Origin: an uncultured Bacilli bacterium
GTDB lineage: Bacteria; Bacillota_I; Bacilli_A; RFN20; CAG-449
Length of the DNA stretch: 64,000 bases
Assembly (NCBI GenBank): GCA_947632435.1
Contig: CANRPC010000009.1
Location: 1-64,000, forward strand
Reading direction: 5' to 3'
The notes beneath the pieces were generated by a model. It saw only the letters and a program-made list of their open reading frames with translations, was not told the origin of the DNA and made no database searches. The first letter of the stretch is position 1; every line of letters starts with the position of its first letter. The translations under genes were made by a program, and so were the position numbers. Below are positions 62,049 to 64,000 of this stretch, in pieces.

Positions 62049-62904
62049 TTACAGGAGGTCTTTTACCTTTCTAGCAAGATACAAAGGAATGTTGGTAAAA
62101 ACGCCATCTTTGCAATATCCGCGTTTTGAAAAGCGAATGGCATTTGTTAGATGATGCTCAGCAATATATTTTTTAAAAGATGGTGCGGATTTGTCATCGC
62201 CGCCTTTTACTTCCATGGGAATAATTTCCATTCCCTGCTGCAATACGAAGTCTAGTTCTAATGATTTATCACCATAATAACGCAGCTCAACAGGAAACTG
62301 TCCGCGGAGCTGTTGCAGAACATAATTCTCTGTCAGCGGCCCCTTGAATTGGTAGTTGCTTTTTAAGAGAATCGCTTTGTTGTCGATCCCCCATGTATTT
62401 CAGTAGCCCTGTGTCAAATACAAACAATTTGAACTGCCCCAGCTTATCAAATGCCGAAAGCGGATGTTCCAACTTGGAAACATTGTAGACTCTGTTTAGT
62501 ATTCCAGCGGAAACAAGCCACTCAATAGCTTCTTCAAAATCTCGCGCTCTGCCACCTTCTTTAACAGCGCCATACATGAACTTCTCATTCGGCTTAGCAA
62601 GTTGAGAAACTATACTGCGAAACACCATCAGAATATGTCCGCTATTAACCTTTCCGTTGTGTTTGGAAAAATCGTTTTCGTAAATTTCTACTAGTTCCTG
62701 CTGTATCTTTGATAGCTTCGCTGGATCTTTATATTTGACCCATGATGCTACGCACTCTGGCATTCCACCGATAATAAGATAATAGTTGTAAGCATCAATC
62801 AGTCGATTGTGGAAAATCTCTTCAATTTGTTGCCCTTTTTCTATGCTCTTGTAAAAGGAATAGAGAGCAGAATCTGTGGCGTTTAAATATTCATCAAAAG
62901 TCAA
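62049..62904 (-). pseudogene. DUF4143-type ATPase remnant, truncated and frameshifted
   Basis: On the minus strand, one frame runs from 62904 with LTFDEYLNATDSALYSFYKS, FRSIVSQLAKPNEKFMYGAV and FKLFVFDTGLLKYMGD. It matches the DUF4143 C-terminal half of AAA_14-type ATPases. At a run of five C (62388-62392; G on the coding strand) the sense frame shifts. The other frame then carries the expected ending LDFVLQQGMEIIPMEVKGGD and stops at 62049. One extra G would restore it. The N-terminal ATPase domain is absent. GC content is clearly higher than its surroundings, so this is a transferred, decaying gene. Confidence 0.8.
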
Positions 62905-62911
62905 CGGATTA

Positions 62912-62965
62912 ACACATTTTTCTGAAAATTATTAATGATAAAACACACATTTTTCTAAAAATTAA
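62912..62965. repeat. Short direct repeat at the truncated end of the DUF4143 gene
   Basis: ACACATTTTTCTGAAAATTA (from 62912) and ACACATTTTTCTAAAAATTA (from about 62946) differ at one base and lie about 34 bases apart. They sit where the GC-richer remnant meets AT-rich DNA and may mark the deletion or insertion event that removed the ATPase domain. Confidence 0.45.
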
Positions 62966-63042
62966 ACGACTTAGTATTAATATTTCAAAACATAAAATAT
63001 GTGGAGTGAACTATACGTCTTAAAGATTTATGAAGCTTATTT

Positions 63043-63855
63043 TTAAATATTTACAATTTTGTTGAAAAACTCATTTAAATAATGAGCAATACCATCATTA
63101 TCATTATCAAATTTAGTAACATTTTTAGCAATTAGTAATAATTCTTCCGCGGAGTTTTTCATTGCAATACCATATTTTAATTCTTTGATAAGTTCGATAT
63201 CATTTCCAGCATCACCAAATGCAATAATATGATTTTTATCAATATTATAATAACTTGCAATATTTTCTACGGCATGCAGTTTATTATATTTTGGATAATA
63301 AACTTCAGCAAATTTGCCTCCTGACCACATTCTCATTTTTGCATCATTTTTTAAATGCTTTGTTTGTTTCATTAAAAGAGACATATTTTTATCTTCAAGA
63401 TAAAAAATCATCGATAAAGGGTCTTCTTTTAATGTATTATTTAAATCACCTTCGACAATTGTTAATCCTTCACGTAAGAACCATTTATCAAAAGTTTTAT
63501 CATCTTTTAATAGATAAACATGTGTGGATGTCTCACACATCACATTTAAAAGATTTTCTTTACCTAATTTATTATAACAATACAAAACATCTTCTAAATC
63601 ATAAGTTTGTTCATAAGTTTTAAAATTAGTATTCATTCCATATATTGCTCCTCCATTATAAGCAATAATTGGAGTATCTAATTCAAGAAGCTCATAATAT
63701 TCTAAAATTGATTTTAAAGGTCTACCAGATGCCAAAATAATTTTGTGACCAATCTTTTTTAAATTTTTTAGACATTTTAAAGTATCTGAAGTTATTTTTT
63801 GATTTGAATTTAATAAAGTACCATCTAAATCTAAAACGATTAAATATTTTTCCAT
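63043..63855 (-). CDS. Cof-type HAD-IIB phosphatase
   Basis: 270 residues. Motif I VLDLDGTLLNSN (nucleophile Asp), motif II ILASGRP, a C2B-type cap with MIFYLEDKNMS, motif III Lys in the KYNKLHAVEN region, and motif IV IAFGDAGNDIELIKELKYGI. It probably dephosphorylates sugar phosphates, flavin or PLP intermediates; the substrate is unknown. It lies 8 bases downstream of nadE on the same strand. Confidence 0.92.
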   Translation of the reverse strand: MEKYLIVLDLDGTLLNSNQKITSDTLKCLKNLKKIGHKIILASGRPLKSILEYYELLELDTPIIAYNGGAIYGMNTNFKTYEQTYDLEDVLYCYNKLGKENLLNVMCETSTHVYLLKDDKTFDKWFLREGLTIVEGDLNNTLKEDPLSMIFYLEDKNMSLLMKQTKHLKNDAKMRMWSGGKFAEVYYPKYNKLHAVENIASYYNIDKNHIIAFGDAGNDIELIKELKYGIAMKNSAEELLLIAKNVTKFDNDNDGIAHYLNEFFNKIVNI

Positions 63856-63863
63856 TTTACACC

Positions 63864-64000
63864 TTAAATTTCTTTCAATTCTTCTAAATAAGTTTCACAA
63901 GTCGCATCAGAAGGCATGCGCCAATCACCTCTTGGAGATAAAGAAACAGAGCCAATTTTAATTCCATCTGGCATACATGATCTTTTAAATTGTTGGCTAA
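63864..64000 (-). CDS. nadE: NAD+ synthetase, C-terminal end (cut by window edge)
   Basis: The minus-strand frame entering from the right edge reads [20 protein letters not shown], then [20 protein letters not shown] and stops at 63864. The KRS-(C/A)[21 protein letters not shown] motif is the conserved C-terminus of glutamine-dependent NAD+ synthetase. About 45 codons are visible. The catalytic parts are outside the window. Confidence 0.8.
   Translation of the reverse strand, partial: SQQFKRSCMPDGIKIGSVSLSPRGDWRMPSDATCETYLEELKEI

Noticed and set aside
1-64000. CRISPR arrays, tRNA and rRNA genes
   Set aside because: I looked for regularly spaced repeats, T-arm GTTCGA-type motifs and rRNA blocks. 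Only the tmRNA T arm was found. A tRNAscan run could overturn this for a weakly conserved tRNA.

Overview
The window is AT-rich throughout and looks like the chromosome of a low-GC Bacillota, probably a gut-type Bacilli lineage near the Erysipelotrichales, RF39 or mollicute-related groups. The reasons are the gene order cysS-rlmB-sigH-rpmG-secE-nusG-rplK-rplA-rplJ-rplL-rsmC-rpoB-rpoC (as in Bacillus), the compact coding style with many ATGA overlaps, and a Na+-pumping oxaloacetate decarboxylase. TGA is used as a stop (for example at the end of cysS) and Trp is TGG, so the mycoplasma code does not apply. I assign no species. No tRNA, rRNA or CRISPR array was seen. The only stable RNA gene found is tmRNA.

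Layout. (1) 1-6.1 kb, accessory: the GC-rich 3' tail of a serine recombinase, an operon of two DUF2975-like membrane proteins plus a YozG-like regulator, a membrane-anchored XRE regulator, a Fic/Doc-like protein whose catalytic His is replaced by Gln, an AAA_15-type ATPase with a truncated Toprim-like partner (possibly the remains of a defence module), and a cytoplasmic BspA-type LRR protein. (2) 6.2-14.4 kb, envelope: two overlapping ABC-FtsX fusion proteins, one with an added N-terminal XRE DNA-binding domain, and a large membrane-anchored papain-like protease. (3) 14.5-23.7 kb: tmRNA, small housekeeping genes (nnrD, rdgB, an RpiB-family isomerase, a nitroreductase), a DUF1538 membrane protein with two P-II-like partners, cysS and rlmB. 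(4) 23.7-40.6 kb, core information processing: sigH-like, rpmG, secE, nusG, L11/L1, L10/L12, rsmC-like, rpoB, rpoC, then tdk and secG-rnr-smpB. Candidate autoregulatory leaders precede rplK, rplA and rplJ. (5) 40.7-47.6 kb: a complete Opp oligopeptide importer. (6) 47.8-50.1 kb: a membrane protein with a long charged tail, converging on a GerQ-like gene. (7) 50.2-56.5 kb, minus strand: a tight operon pckA-oadA-oadG-biotin carrier-oadB-bioY/birA. (8) 56.8-61.7 kb: a pseudouridine synthase, three unknown coupled genes and phosphoglucomutase. (9) 61.7-64 kb: a GC-richer DUF4143 pseudogene, a HAD phosphatase and the 3' end of nadE.

How the genes work together. The pckA-oad operon reads as one energy module. 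PEP carboxykinase working toward oxaloacetate would make ATP, and the membrane decarboxylase would then convert oxaloacetate to pyruvate while exporting Na+. The last gene fuses a BioY biotin transporter to a BirA biotin ligase and would supply the cofactor for the operon's own biotin carrier. The ribosome-rescue parts (tmRNA, SmpB, RNase R) are all present but split between two loci. The most unusual items are the XRE-ABC-FtsX triple fusion, the BioY-BirA fusion inside its client operon, the twin hairpins flanking rplK, the Gln-variant Fic protein, and the broken ATPase/Toprim pair.
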